Shown here piece by piece: positions 1-9,133 of a stretch of DNA of 64,000 bases. The translations under genes and the position numbers were made by a program. The stretch is from Novosphingobium profundi (lineage in GTDB: Bacteria; Pseudomonadota; Alphaproteobacteria; Sphingomonadales; Sphingomonadaceae). Position 1 is the first letter of the stretch. Every line of letters begins with the position of its first letter. The stretch is taken from positions 62,001 to 126,000 of the forward strand of contig NZ_JABWCU010000003.1 of NCBI RefSeq assembly GCF_018491765.1, read 5' to 3'. The notes under the pieces are model-generated. The model saw only the letters and a program-made list of their open reading frames with translations, did not search any database and was not told where the DNA came from.

Positions 1-894
1 AAGGCGCGGCAGGTCAACGCAAGGTTTGCCGCCATGGCCAGCCACTATCTGTTCGAGACGGATTTCTGCAATCCGGCTTCAGGTTGGGAGAAGGGGCAGG
101 TCGAGAAGAACGTCCAGGACGCTCGGCGCCGGTTGTGGCAACCGATGCCCAGCTTCCCTGGCCTGGCTGAGCTGAACGCCTGGCTGGAAGAGCAATGCAT
201 CGCCCAATGGAGTGATATCCAGCATGGCGTCATGCCCGGCACCCTGGCCGATGTGCATGCCGAGGAAGTTTCCTGTCTGATGCCGCTGGGCCGGCCCTTC
301 GATGGCTTTGTCGAGCAGATCAAGCGCGTGTCGCCAACCTGCCTCATCGCCTTTGACCGCAACCGCTACTCGGTACCCGCTTCCTTCGCGAACCGGCCGG
401 TCAGCCTGCGGATCTACCCTGATCGTCTGGTCATAGCGGCCGAAGGCCAGATCGTGTGCGAACATGCCCGGCTCATCGAGCGCTCTCATCACAAGCCGGG
501 ACGCACAATCTATGACTGGCGGCATTATCTGGCGGTAATCCAGCGCAAGCCCGGCGCCTTGCGTAATGGCGCTCCCTTCCTCGAGATGCCCGAAGCCTTC
601 CGGCAGTTACAGGGCCATCTGCTCAAGCGCCCTGGTGGCGACAGGGAGATGGTCGAGATACTTTCTCTCGTTCTGCATCACGACGAACAGGCTGTGTTGA
701 GCGCGGTCGAGTTGGCTTTGGAGGCCGGTGTCGCCACCAAGACCCACGTTCTCAACGTGTTACATCGCCTCATCGACGGCAAGGCGCCTCCAGCTTCGCC
801 GATCGATGCGCCTCAGGCGCTGCGCCTGGCGCAGGAGCCCGAGGCCAATGTCGTTCGCTATGACAGGCTGAGGGATATTCGCCATGCGTCATGA
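1..894 (+). CDS. istA: IS21 transposase IstA, C-terminal part (5' partial)
   Basis: The reading frame is already open at base 1, so this is the 3' part of a longer gene and no start codon should be assigned. The visible protein of about 297 residues begins in the last part of the DDE integrase core. The stretch [10 protein letters not shown] is the conserved region holding the catalytic glutamate. It is followed by the Mu-type C-terminal beta-barrel region ([16 protein letters not shown]). IstA is the DDE transposase of IS21 elements and needs IstB. The stop overlaps the start of istB by 11 bp, the usual arrangement for this pair. Confidence 0.92.
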   Translation, partial: KARQVNARFAAMASHYLFETDFCNPASGWEKGQVEKNVQDARRRLWQPMPSFPGLAELNAWLEEQCIAQWSDIQHGVMPGTLADVHAEEVSCLMPLGRPFDGFVEQIKRVSPTCLIAFDRNRYSVPASFANRPVSLRIYPDRLVIAAEGQIVCEHARLIERSHHKPGRTIYDWRHYLAVIQRKPGALRNGAPFLEMPEAFRQLQGHLLKRPGGDREMVEILSLVLHHDEQAVLSAVELALEAGVATKTHVLNVLHRLIDGKAPPASPIDAPQALRLAQEPEANVVRYDRLRDIRHAS

Positions 895-1663
895 CCCCGC
901 GAGCGCCGCGGTCGTCGTCATGCTGCGCAGCCTCAAGATGTTCGGCATGGCTCAGGCCGCCGACGAACTGATCGAGCAGGGCGCGCCTGCCTTCGATGCT
1001 GCCGTGCCGATGCTCGCTGGACTCCTGAAGGCAGAGATGGCCGAACGCGAGGTCAGGTCCATCGCCTATCAAATCAAGGCGGCCCGCTTCCCGGCCTATA
1101 AGGATCTGGCTGGCTTTGACTTTGCTGCCAGCGAGATCAACGAAGCCCTCGTCCGCCAGCTTCATCAGGGCGACTTCATGGAAAACGCCGACAATGTCGT
1201 GCTGATTGGCGGGCCCGGAACCGGCAAGAGCCATATCGCAACTGCGCTGGGCGTCCAGGCCGTCGAGCATCACCGCAAGAAGGTCCGCTTCTTCTCCACG
1301 GTCGATTTGGTCAATGCGCTTGAGCAGGAAAAGACCATGAACCGATCCGGCCAGCTGGCAGAACGCCTGCTACGTCTCGACCTGCTCATCCTCGACGAGC
1401 TGGGTTATCTGCCCTTCAGCCCATCGGGCGGAGCCATGCTCTTCCATCTGCTCAGCAAGCTGTACGAGCGCACCAGCGTCGTCATCACCACCAACCTAAG
1501 CTTCAGCGAATGGGCTGGCGTGTTCGGCGATGCCAAGATGACCACCGCGTTGCTCGATCGGCTAACCCACCACTGCCACATCCTGGAAACCGGAAACGAC
1601 AGCTTCCGCTTCCGTGCCAGCACCGCTGCGCCAAAAGCCAGAAAGGAGAAGCCAGCATCTTGA
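884..1663 (+). CDS. istB: IS21 helper ATPase IstB
   Basis: A 259-residue AAA+ ATPase of the DnaA/DnaC-like IstB family, which helps IstA in target selection and strand transfer. The Walker A motif GGPGTGKSH is near residues 109-117 and the Walker B motif [12 protein letters not shown] follows about 60 residues later. A sensor-like TTNLSF segment and an arginine-containing C-terminal region complete the fold. The length matches full IstB proteins. Its start lies inside the end of istA, implying translational coupling. Confidence 0.95.
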   Translation: MRHDPASAAVVVMLRSLKMFGMAQAADELIEQGAPAFDAAVPMLAGLLKAEMAEREVRSIAYQIKAARFPAYKDLAGFDFAASEINEALVRQLHQGDFMENADNVVLIGGPGTGKSHIATALGVQAVEHHRKKVRFFSTVDLVNALEQEKTMNRSGQLAERLLRLDLLILDELGYLPFSPSGGAMLFHLLSKLYERTSVVITTNLSFSEWAGVFGDAKMTTALLDRLTHHCHILETGNDSFRFRASTAAPKARKEKPAS

Positions 1664-1833
1664 ACCTGCCAGGATACGGCAGCACATAACCCATACCCAC
1701 CCGGGTCAATTCTCAATGGAAACCCCGGGTCACATCTCAGTGGCAATCAACAACTTCGTCGAATACAAGCACATCGCGCTCAATCCTGGTTTGATTGACT
1801 GACGATTTAAGCTGGAAACAAAGGAGAAGGTCC

Positions 1834-2295
1834 ATGCCCCAGACCCCGGTTGAGGTTCTCAAGGCTATTCTGGACAATCCGACGGACCTCGCCAACGTAG
1901 CGAGCCTGACATCGCCGGACGTCACGTACGTCTCGCTAAACTACGATAATTCGCAGCTCAAGCGCGTGATGCCATGGTGTGGAACGGGGCACGGCCCCGA
2001 AGTCATCGTCAAGACGTTCCTCGACGTTGCCCGCTTCTGGACCGTCGAAGCATTCGAGCCGCAGGCGCTTTTCGGCGATCAGCATCATGCGGCCATGTTC
2101 GGCAGCTTTACGTATCGCTCAACCGTGCTCGGCAAGCAGGTGACTTCGCCGTTTGCCGTTTTTGCGCGGGTCGAGGGTGGCAAATGCTCCTATCTCCAAT
2201 TCATGGAGGACACCCTGGCTACCACAGAAAGCTTCCACATCGGCGGGGAATGGACGATCCACAGCGATCCACAAGGACACCCCACCGCTATTTGA
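1834..2295 (+). CDS. NTF2/SnoaL-like protein
   Basis: A 153-residue protein with the look of the nuclear-transport-factor-2/SnoaL fold (N-terminal helices, then a cone-shaped beta sheet: [42 protein letters not shown]). The start at 1834 is preferred over upstream in-frame codons because AAGGAG sits 8 bases before it. This fold is used by small isomerases, dehydratases and binding proteins, and no substrate can be read from sequence. It lies 49 bp upstream of wrbA on the same strand and is probably co-transcribed with it, suggesting a role in quinone or aldehyde stress. Confidence 0.75.
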   Translation: MPQTPVEVLKAILDNPTDLANVASLTSPDVTYVSLNYDNSQLKRVMPWCGTGHGPEVIVKTFLDVARFWTVEAFEPQALFGDQHHAAMFGSFTYRSTVLGKQVTSPFAVFARVEGGKCSYLQFMEDTLATTESFHIGGEWTIHSDPQGHPTAI

Positions 2296-2344
2296 AACCG
2301 CTTTGACCTTGAGAATCTTCATCCCCAACGAGAAGGAAACCGAA

Positions 2345-2947
2345 ATGACCAAAGTTCTGGTGCTTTATTATTCATCCTATGGGCATATCGAACAGATGGC
2401 GGATGCCGTGGCGGAAGGCGCCAGATCAACGGGGGCAGATGTCGATGTGCTGCGTGTTCCTGAAACCGCTCCTGCGGCGGTCGTCGAGGCGGCTGGCTTC
2501 AAGACGGACAGTCCCCACGCCGTGATCGCGGGAGCGGATGCGCTGGCCGAATACGATGCCATCATCGTCGGCGCGCCGACCCGGTTTGGACGAATGCCAG
2601 GTCAGATGGCGAACTTCTGGGACACGACGGGAGGCCTTTGGTTCAACGGCAAGCTCGTCGGGAAAGTCGGCGGGGCCTTCACGTCGACCGCGACCCAGCA
2701 TGGAGGCCAGGAGACAACGCTCTTTTCGATCATCACCAATTTGCTGCATCACGGGATGACGATCGTTGGGCTCGACTATGGCTTTCAGGCCCAGATGGGC
2801 GTCGACAAGGTGCGCGGGGGCTCGCCCTATGGGGCAACGACGATTGCCGATGGCGACGGCAGCCGGGCGCCGGGGGGCGACGAACTCGAGGGCGCGCGCT
2901 ATCAGGGACGGCGCATCGCAATGACTGCAGCCAAACTGGCCAGCTAA
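2345..2947 (+). CDS. wrbA: NAD(P)H:quinone oxidoreductase, WrbA type
   Basis: A 200-residue flavodoxin-like protein of the WrbA (type IV) family. These tetrameric FMN enzymes reduce quinones by two electrons, avoiding semiquinones. The phosphate-binding loop is [12 protein letters not shown] near residues 8-19. The family signatures [11 protein letters not shown] and [12 protein letters not shown] follow, and the C-terminus [16 protein letters not shown] is typical. An AGAAGGA-type ribosome site precedes the ATG. In an aromatic-degrading region it could handle catechol- or hydroquinone-derived quinones (inference). Confidence 0.93.
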   Translation: MTKVLVLYYSSYGHIEQMADAVAEGARSTGADVDVLRVPETAPAAVVEAAGFKTDSPHAVIAGADALAEYDAIIVGAPTRFGRMPGQMANFWDTTGGLWFNGKLVGKVGGAFTSTATQHGGQETTLFSIITNLLHHGMTIVGLDYGFQAQMGVDKVRGGSPYGATTIADGDGSRAPGGDELEGARYQGRRIAMTAAKLAS

Positions 2948-3116
2948 TCCACTTTGCGTTGATCTAAATCCAGTGCGTCTTGCCGCCTTGCCCATGGACG
3001 AGGCGCCAGGACGCACTGTGGCGCAATCGGGCTGGAGGGAAGGAAGGGGGCGCGCGGGTTGCTCGCCTCTCACCCCCCCCGTGAAAGAAAGGACCCATTG
3101 CGCACCTGGCCCTTCG

Positions 3117-4481
3117 CTACAGCGGCGAAGGCGTCGCTGTGGCTCTGGCCAGCAATGCAAGGCCGGCGCAGATGACGAGCACCGACGCGCAAATCAGTGC
3201 AGCTTGGGACATTCCGGACAGGAACATCGTCGAACCACCATCGCCAACCAGCGAAGCAAAGAGTGCGACACCGACAACGCCGCCGACCTGCCGCGACGAC
3301 GACATGATCCCGGAAGCGATGCCTGCGTCCGCCGTACAAACCGATGACATCATCGTGTTCATGATGGATGGTGTGGCCATGGCCGTACCCGTGCCGATCA
3401 GAAGAAGCATGACATCGACGGCGATGGGTGATGTGGCCCCGTCTATTCGTGCCATGGCCAAAAATCCAACGATCTCGATCGAAAAGCCCATCAGTATAAT
3501 CCACTTCCCATCCAGCCAACGCCCGATGTGCGAGGAGGCCATGCTCGAGATAGCGAGAATCGCGGTGAGGGGGACGAACGCGAACCCGGCGTGCGATGCA
3601 TCGTAGCCCAACACATTCTGGAAGTAGAGGCTGAGTACAAAGACCATTCCAAAGAAGGTCAGGTTCACACTCAGTCCAGCAATAAGCATGGAGAGCAACT
3701 GCGGATTCTTGATCAGTCGGCTGGGGAGAAGAGGGGCGCTTGATCGCCGTTCGATCCAGATGAAGGCACCTGACGCAAACACTGCCACGATGCCCATGAA
3801 CGCGCTCTGGGTTCCCCAGCCTTGCGCGCTTGCCTGGGTCATCGCCGCGCAGGCGGCCGCGATGCTCATCGCAATCCAAAGCTGCCCAGACAGCCGCAGG
3901 CGTTTGGGCGTGGCAGGCGTGGCCGGACCCCACCGCAGGATCAAGCCGATCGCAATGAGGCCTATCGGGACGTTCAGGAGGAATACGCTTGGCCACCCCC
4001 AAAGCGAGATCATCATTCCGCCGATCACCGGACCTGCTCCCATGCCAAGGCCTCCACAGGCCCCGAATACGGCGAGGGCGCGCCGGCGAGCTTCGGGATC
4101 TTCATATCCCAGCCGCACGAGCGCCAGAGCGCATGGCACCATGAGAGCCGCGCCGAAGCCCTGCAAGATCCGCATGGCGATGAGCGCAGGCAAGCCTGGC
4201 GCGACTGCACAGCCGGCCGAGGTGGCAACGAAGAGCGCAAAGCCTGTGTTGAATACGCGCTTTGCCCCCCACAGATCGGCCCAACTTCCCGCAATCAGCA
4301 GAATAGCCGAAAAGGAAAGCGCATAGCCGTTGATCACCCATTGGAGTTCATCGACGTCTGCATGGAAGTCAGCGCCGATTTGAGGCAATCCCACGTTGAC
4401 GACGCTGACATCGACCTGAACGACGCCGAATGCCAGACAAGCCGCGAGCATTGTCGCGCGGATGCCGCTGGACGTGTGCAT
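3117..4481 (-). CDS. MFS efflux transporter, DHA2 (EmrB/QacA-like) family
   Basis: A 454-residue integral membrane protein with 13-14 hydrophobic segments, the DHA2 drug:proton antiporter layout. The motif-C-like segment VDVSVVNVGLPQIG is at residues 23-36, WVINGYALSFSAILLIAGSWADLWGAKR covers TM2 and the motif A loop, and GLGMGAGPVIGG matches the antiporter motif in TM5. It probably exports toxic organic compounds. No good ribosome site precedes 4481; an ATG at 4451 is an alternative start. It converges on wrbA and lies 30 bp downstream of the flavin oxidoreductase gene, so the two may be co-transcribed. Confidence 0.85.
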   Translation of the reverse strand: MHTSSGIRATMLAACLAFGVVQVDVSVVNVGLPQIGADFHADVDELQWVINGYALSFSAILLIAGSWADLWGAKRVFNTGFALFVATSAGCAVAPGLPALIAMRILQGFGAALMVPCALALVRLGYEDPEARRRALAVFGACGGLGMGAGPVIGGMMISLWGWPSVFLLNVPIGLIAIGLILRWGPATPATPKRLRLSGQLWIAMSIAAACAAMTQASAQGWGTQSAFMGIVAVFASGAFIWIERRSSAPLLPSRLIKNPQLLSMLIAGLSVNLTFFGMVFVLSLYFQNVLGYDASHAGFAFVPLTAILAISSMASSHIGRWLDGKWIILMGFSIEIVGFLAMARIDGATSPIAVDVMLLLIGTGTAMATPSIMNTMMSSVCTADAGIASGIMSSSRQVGGVVGVALFASLVGDGGSTMFLSGMSQAALICASVLVICAGLALLARATATPSPL

Positions 4482-4511
4482 TTTCGGGGGCGATGTGCTG
4501 GAATGAGGTGT

Positions 4512-5690
4512 TCAGCGCGCTGCGTGTCTGGCTGATCCGTTCGGCGCTAGTCCGACGGAATCAAGACTACGCGCGCGATGCCTCAGCCACCACCCGGATT
4601 GCTGATTCCATCCCTCGAAATCAGAGCGCTCTTGTAAAGTTTGGGCAGCATGGTGGGGCCAGAACGGATCGTAGAGGGCCTGACGGCCGAGGAGGATCAC
4701 ATCAGCATCGCCTTCGCTCAAGATCTGCTCGGCATGACCGGGTTCGATGATAAGACCCACGGCCCCCGTTGCAACACCTGAACCATGACGTACCGAGGCG
4801 GAGAGCGGAACCTGGAATCCAGGCTCTCGTGCGTTGGCAAGAACTGTCGAGTCACGCAGGCCTCCCGACGAACAGTCGACCAGGTCGACACCGCATTTCG
4901 CCAGTTCCTTTGCAAGGACGATCGAGTCTTCGACGTTCCAGCCCTCACGGGCACCATCAATAGTCGAGATGCGGCAGAACAGCGGTTTGCCTGAGGGCCA
5001 GTTGCTGCGAATCGCCCGGGCCACCTCGAGGGTCAGGCGCATTCGGCCCGCTCTATCACCGCCATAACCATCGTTGCGGGTATTCGAAACGGGGGAGAGG
5101 AACGATGCTAGAAGATAACCGTGCCCCGCATGGATCTCGATGATGTCGAACCCGGCGGCGTCCGCGCGCAGCGCGGCTTGCGCGAAGGCATCGACAATCG
5201 ACGGAATCTCGTCTTCGTCTAATTTATGGGGCGAAGGATAGCCTGCTTCGAGTGCGAAATCACCGGGGCCAACAGATGCGAACGGGGTTTCCCCCTTGTT
5301 CCACTGCTCTGGTCCGAGCGGCCCCTTGCCCTCCCAGGGGCGCTGGCTGCCCGCCTTGGGCCCCGCATGAGCCAGTTGAATTGCGGAAAGAGCGCCTTGC
5401 GAGCGAATGAAATCCGTGATCCGTCGAAAGCCGGCGATCTGGTCGTTGTTCCACAAGCCCAGATCACCCCAGGAAATCCGTCCATCAGGTGCGATGGCTG
5501 TCGCTTCCGTCGTGACGATACCGAAACCGCCAAGAGCGAACTTGGCCAGGTGCGCGAAGTGCCAATCGCCCGCGACACCGTCTGGGCCGGCGGAATACTG
5601 GCACATCGGGGAGAGCATGATCCGATTCTTGGCGGTGATCGTGCGAAGGGTGAGAGGGCTCAGGAGAAGGGGGAGCTGAATGGGGGGCAT
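4512..5690 (-). CDS. Old-yellow-enzyme-family NADH:flavin oxidoreductase (YqjM-like)
   Basis: A 392-residue FMN TIM-barrel ene-reductase. SPMCQYSA near residues 27-34 carries the Cys typical of the thermophilic-like/YqjM subgroup, EIHAGHGYLL carries the HxxH substrate-binding pair, and LSPVSNTRNDGYGG is the family signature. Such enzymes reduce activated C=C bonds of enones and quinone-like compounds with NAD(P)H. The C-terminal ~25 residues after the barrel are an extension of unknown role. The gene is followed by the DHA2 efflux pump in the same direction, suggesting a small detoxification unit. Confidence 0.88.
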   Translation of the reverse strand: MPPIQLPLLLSPLTLRTITAKNRIMLSPMCQYSAGPDGVAGDWHFAHLAKFALGGFGIVTTEATAIAPDGRISWGDLGLWNNDQIAGFRRITDFIRSQGALSAIQLAHAGPKAGSQRPWEGKGPLGPEQWNKGETPFASVGPGDFALEAGYPSPHKLDEDEIPSIVDAFAQAALRADAAGFDIIEIHAGHGYLLASFLSPVSNTRNDGYGGDRAGRMRLTLEVARAIRSNWPSGKPLFCRISTIDGAREGWNVEDSIVLAKELAKCGVDLVDCSSGGLRDSTVLANAREPGFQVPLSASVRHGSGVATGAVGLIIEPGHAEQILSEGDADVILLGRQALYDPFWPHHAAQTLQERSDFEGWNQQSGWWLRHRARSLDSVGLAPNGSARHAAR

Positions 5691-5838
5691 ATGGGAGAAA
5701 CATCTTCTTGTGGCCAGAAAGCACGAAGTCGCAGGTGTCTTTCTTTAAACCGGTATCAGGGGCGTGTCCGACACGCACCAATCCGACGCCGCCTGTGCAG
5801 CGTTGGATTGGCAAATTACGTGAATGGGAAATGGACGG

Positions 5839-6591
5839 TCAGGCGGGCTTGCGAAATTTGAGTGTGAATTTGTCCGTCTTGCCCCGGATTTCCGGATCGA
5901 ACACCGCCTTCGTGTGATCATCCTGCGGGTTTTGGAGAGCTGTGGACTGCTCAACAAGTTCGAACCCTGCCGCTTCGACTTCATCGATGACCGCTTGCTT
6001 GTCGATGCGATGCTTGGTGGAAGTTCCCGACAGGCCAGAACCGGGGGCATCGGCATGATCGATGATCATGAACACCCCGCCTGGCTTGAGCGACTTGAAT
6101 ACGGCAGCATTGAAGGCATCGAGCGCCTCCTTTCCGCCACCGTTCGCAACGTCGTGGTAATTCTGGACCGTCCAGAACAAGTCTACAGGTTCAGGCACGT
6201 CGGGCAGGTTTCCGGACTGGACCTGCGCATCGACATTCGAAAGCTTGCGCGCTTTGAGCGCGGGGAGGGCCTCTGTCGCAAACTTGGCGGCAGAGGCTGG
6301 CCAAAGTGCATAGACATGGCCGGAGGGGCCGACGATCGTCGTGAAGATGCGGGTCCAGTAGCCAGTCCCGGGAATGTAATCGATGACTTTGTCACCAGCC
6401 TTGACGCCGGAAAGCTCGAGCACCTGCTCGGCCTCGCGGCTCGCATCATCGTCCTTCTGATCGGTGCGGGCCGGGTTGGCGAGGGCTGCTTCGACCAGGG
6501 TCTGGTTCGAGCCCGCATGTGCGGGAATTGCCACACCAATCATTCCTGTGAAGGCTATGGGAGCAATCATCGCTTTCACAATACGTCGCAT
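5839..6591 (-). CDS. Exported class I methyltransferase-like protein
   Basis: A 250-residue protein starting at the ATG at 6591 (AAGGAG eight bases upstream). It opens with a signal peptide (MRRIVKAMIAPIAFTGMIGVAIPAHA), then a Rossmann methyltransferase-like fold: VKAGDKVIDYIPGTGYWTRI at the motif I position, DLFWTVQNYHDV for motif IV and LKPGGVFMIIDH for the post-motif strand. It resembles the predicted exported methyltransferases grouped as COG4798. Motif I is not canonical (YIPGTGYW rather than a DxGxGxG pattern), and SAM is not expected in the periplasm, so true methyltransferase activity is doubtful. Its substrate is unknown. Confidence 0.75.
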   Translation of the reverse strand: MRRIVKAMIAPIAFTGMIGVAIPAHAGSNQTLVEAALANPARTDQKDDDASREAEQVLELSGVKAGDKVIDYIPGTGYWTRIFTTIVGPSGHVYALWPASAAKFATEALPALKARKLSNVDAQVQSGNLPDVPEPVDLFWTVQNYHDVANGGGKEALDAFNAAVFKSLKPGGVFMIIDHADAPGSGLSGTSTKHRIDKQAVIDEVEAAGFELVEQSTALQNPQDDHTKAVFDPEIRGKTDKFTLKFRKPA

Positions 6592-6783
6592 CAATCAGGC
6601 TCCTTTGGTTGCTGGACTTTCGGACCGGCTCGCACCGTGTGGTTGTGATCAGCAAGATTCGCGAAGACGCGGAGGCCCTTCACATCAGCCTTGCCGGGAC
6701 GACAGGGATTTCCAAAGCCAGCATTTAATATAATTCACGGGGCGGCCGGAATGAACGATCCGGCCAACACAGCGCTAGTTACA

Positions 6784-6843
6784 CTCCATTTGAAATGGAG
6801 AGAAATGGGTTTCTTGCGAAAATACCTGAAATGAAACGTTTCA
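6784..6843. promoter_or_regulatory. Two palindromes downstream of the iclR-type gene
   Basis: The interval contains a perfect 17-bp palindrome CTCCATTTGAAATGGAG (6784-6800) and a 12-bp palindrome TGAAACGTTTCA (6832-6843). The latter sits inside a larger imperfect hairpin closed by CGAAAAT (6817-6823) and ATTTTCG (6845-6851). They lie between the stop of the IclR gene and the start of the methyltransferase-like gene, both on the minus strand. They could be operator sites for the IclR protein or a transcript-end structure; no U-tract follows either stem. Confidence 0.4.
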
Positions 6844-6851
6844 AATTTTCG

Positions 6852-7622
6852 TTACGCTTGGGGTGTCCAACCCAGCTCCCGGCTTAGACGGCCGCACAGG
6901 TCGCCCAATTCGTCGATGGCGCAGTGCGTCTTGCGTTTTCCCCGAAAGGCTTGCAGCACGGTAACGGTCAACGGAATGCGCCCCTGCAGATCGAAAATAG
7001 GGTAGGCTGTCGCCTGCAGACCCGGGACCATATTTCCGTCCACGTGTGCATAGCCTTGGCGGCAGATTTGCGCTTTCAGAGCTGTCAGGTCGAGCGCATC
7101 GAAGTGACCGGTCGCCAGATCTTGTGCAATCAGCGCTTCGGTTTCAGCTGCCGGCATGAAGGCGAAGAAAATTCGTCCGGTCGCCGATCCCAGTAGGGGC
7201 AGCACGGTCCCGACGTTGAACGAGGTCATGACCGGAGGGCGGCCCATGATCCAGCGGACGATCGTCGGGCCTTGCGGACCAAGGGCTGCCATTTGGATGG
7301 TGAGGCCGGTTCGCTGTGAGAAATCTCCCAAGGCGGCGTCGGCCAGTTTGAAGGCATCGACACGGGCCAGAGTCGATAGCCCGAGCGAGAGTGCAGCGGG
7401 ACCAAGATCATACCGGCCGGAATCGGCTAATTGCTGGACCATGCCTTCTGCGATAAGGCTTTGCAGATAGCGGTGAACCTGCGGCGTGGGCATGTCGCAG
7501 GCTTGGGCGATCGCCCCCAATGGCGAAGCCATACCTAGCCCTGCCAGCGATTTGAGTATCCTTAGTCCGATTTCGACGGATTGGATACCACGTCGGCGGC
7601 CTTCCGGCTGATCGCTTTTCAA
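6852..7622 (-). CDS. IclR-family transcriptional regulator
   Basis: A 256-residue protein with an N-terminal winged helix-turn-helix (SPLGAIAQACDMPTPQVHRYLQSL, residues ~33-56) and a C-terminal IclR effector-binding domain (MGRPPVMTSFNVGTVLPLLGSATGRIFFAF, ending with LQGRIPLTVTVLQA). IclR proteins commonly control gentisate, protocatechuate and homogentisate pathways, and this gene sits at the end of the gentisate gene set on the same strand. The chosen start is a TTG at 7622; GGAAGG lies very close to it, so the exact start is uncertain. Confidence 0.87.
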   Translation of the reverse strand: MKSDQPEGRRRGIQSVEIGLRILKSLAGLGMASPLGAIAQACDMPTPQVHRYLQSLIAEGMVQQLADSGRYDLGPAALSLGLSTLARVDAFKLADAALGDFSQRTGLTIQMAALGPQGPTIVRWIMGRPPVMTSFNVGTVLPLLGSATGRIFFAFMPAAETEALIAQDLATGHFDALDLTALKAQICRQGYAHVDGNMVPGLQATAYPIFDLQGRIPLTVTVLQAFRGKRKTHCAIDELGDLCGRLSRELGWTPQA

Positions 7623-7796
7623 AGCCTTCCCAAGCCCTCTTCCCGAAAAGGGACCTTCTTTACGCCTCTCCCCGCCGCGTCAAGCGCTCCTGCGGTCCGT
7701 TCGACGAGATGGACACAGCTTGGGGCGATGACATTCGGGTCGGGAAGCGCCTGCGAAGGCACTCCCCGACCCCGCTGGGAGGTCATCTCCGGTGCC

Positions 7797-8432
7797 TTAG
7801 ATGGCGTCGAGCTGGGCTTCCGGCTTCGACTGAGCAAATGCACCGATCGCAAGGCAGGCCTTCTCGATGCGGGCGAGGCGCGGCCACTTTTGTGCATAGT
7901 CGACCCCAAAGCGTGCGGCATTGGCGAGTTGCGGAACGAGGCAGATGTCGGCCAGCGTTACCTGGTCGCCGAAACAGAACGTGCCGGCACAATCGGCGAT
8001 GAGGACGTCGAACGCATGCAGACCTTCCTCGATCGTGGTTCGAGCCCACTGTTCCACGCCAGCCTCATCCACCCCGAACTCGCGTAATCGCGCCAGGATT
8101 TTCAGATTTTGTACCGGATGCACGTCACACGCAATGACCTGGGCGAGAGCGCGCACTTTCGCCTTGTCGTGGGCCGTATGGGGCAACAACGGGGGCTCGG
8201 GCCTCGTCTCGTCCAGATATTCGCAGATGGCGAGCGATTGGGTGAGCACCGATCCGTCATCAAGTTCCAGCGACGGAACGAGCCCTTGCGGATTGAGCTC
8301 GAGATAGGCCGGGGTGCGCTGATCGCCCTTGCGCAAGACATAGTACGCATTTTCATGCGCAATGCCCTTGAGCGCAAGCGCGATGCGAACCCGATAGGAC
8401 GCTGTCGAGCGATGAAAGCCGTGCAGCTTCAT
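7797..8432 (-). CDS. nagL: Maleylpyruvate/maleylacetoacetate isomerase (glutathione transferase zeta type)
   Basis: A 211-residue zeta-class GST. The N-terminal thioredoxin fold carries the family signature HRSTASYRVRIALALKGI (residues 6-23) with the catalytic Ser-Thr/Ser pair, then NPQGLVPSLELDDG and the glutathione-binding QSLAICEYLDE. The C-terminal helical domain ends with QVTLADICLVPQ. Zeta GSTs isomerise maleylpyruvate or maleylacetoacetate to the fumaryl form. The neighbouring gentisate dioxygenase points to maleylpyruvate as substrate. It starts 5 bp after the hydrolase stop, so the two are in one transcript. Confidence 0.9.
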   Translation of the reverse strand: MKLHGFHRSTASYRVRIALALKGIAHENAYYVLRKGDQRTPAYLELNPQGLVPSLELDDGSVLTQSLAICEYLDETRPEPPLLPHTAHDKAKVRALAQVIACDVHPVQNLKILARLREFGVDEAGVEQWARTTIEEGLHAFDVLIADCAGTFCFGDQVTLADICLVPQLANAARFGVDYAQKWPRLARIEKACLAIGAFAQSKPEAQLDAI

Positions 8433-8437
8433 GCTGG

Positions 8438-9133
8438 TCAGTTAGCCTTCGCACCGATGGTGACGGTGCAGTCTGGTAGACCTTCGATTGTGACGGTCAC
8501 GATGTCGCCGGGTACGACCGCCCCGACCCCTGCCGGTGTCCCGGTGTAGATCAGGTCACCAGGTTCCAGCGTGTAGTAGCGCGAAACGTAGGCGACTACC
8601 TCCGGAACGTCCCAGATCAGTTCGCCAAGGTCGGCGTCCTGCTTGACCTCCCCATTGACGGTAAGCGCAATGCGGCCCGAGCAAAGATGACCGCATTCGG
8701 AGGCGGGAGCGATAAGGCCCAGCGGCGAAGACTGTTCTACGTTCTTGCCGGTGTCCCAGGGACGGCCCTTTTCCCGCGCTTCGAGCTGCAGGTCGCGGCG
8801 CGTCATATCAAGCCCGGTCGCGTAGCCGAAAATGTGATCTGCAGCGTCCTGTTCGGCGATGGAGCCCCCGCTCTTGCCGATAGCCACGACAAGTTCGGCC
8901 TCGTAGTGAAAGTTCGATGTTTGCGTCGGGTAGGTGATCGTCGTGTCCGACGGAACCACGGTTTCCGCCCACTTCGTGAAAAAGAACGGCGGATCACGGT
9001 CCGGATCCTTGCCCATTTCCCGCGCGTGCGCAGCGTAGTTACGGCCGATGCAAAACACGCGGCGGACAGGGTAGTCGCGCCCGTCAGTCGTCTTCGCGAG
9101 GACCGATGGGGTCGGCTCAAAAATAGTGCTCAC
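8438..9133 (-). CDS. nagK: Fumarylpyruvate hydrolase (FAH family)
   Basis: A 231-residue protein of the fumarylacetoacetase C-terminal family. The metal-binding and catalytic signatures are RVFCIGRNYAAHAREMG, FHYEAELVVAIGK and IYTGTPAGVG. It should cleave fumarylpyruvate to fumarate and pyruvate, the last step of the glutathione-dependent gentisate pathway. The start is a GTG at 9133 that overlaps the stop of the gentisate dioxygenase gene in the sequence GTGA, with AAGGAG eight bases upstream. A longer upstream frame lacks a ribosome site and lies inside the dioxygenase gene. Confidence 0.9.
   Translation of the reverse strand: MSTIFEPTPSVLAKTTDGRDYPVRRVFCIGRNYAAHAREMGKDPDRDPPFFFTKWAETVVPSDTTITYPTQTSNFHYEAELVVAIGKSGGSIAEQDAADHIFGYATGLDMTRRDLQLEAREKGRPWDTGKNVEQSSPLGLIAPASECGHLCSGRIALTVNGEVKQDADLGELIWDVPEVVAYVSRYYTLEPGDLIYTGTPAGVGAVVPGDIVTVTIEGLPDCTVTIGAKAN

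Larger units (their letters stand above)
1..1752 (+). mobile_element. IS21-family insertion sequence, right portion (left end outside window)
   Basis: The istA-istB pair is followed by a short non-coding tail carrying two imperfect 22-bp direct repeats (1701-1722 and 1725-1746), each beginning CCGGGTCA and containing TCTCA-TGG. Tandem terminal repeats of this kind are typical of IS21-family ends. The element probably stops at the CA near 1751-1752, just before ordinary intergenic sequence. The left end and the N-terminal half of istA lie upstream of position 1, so no target duplication can be checked here. Both visible genes are intact, so the copy may be active. Confidence 0.85.
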
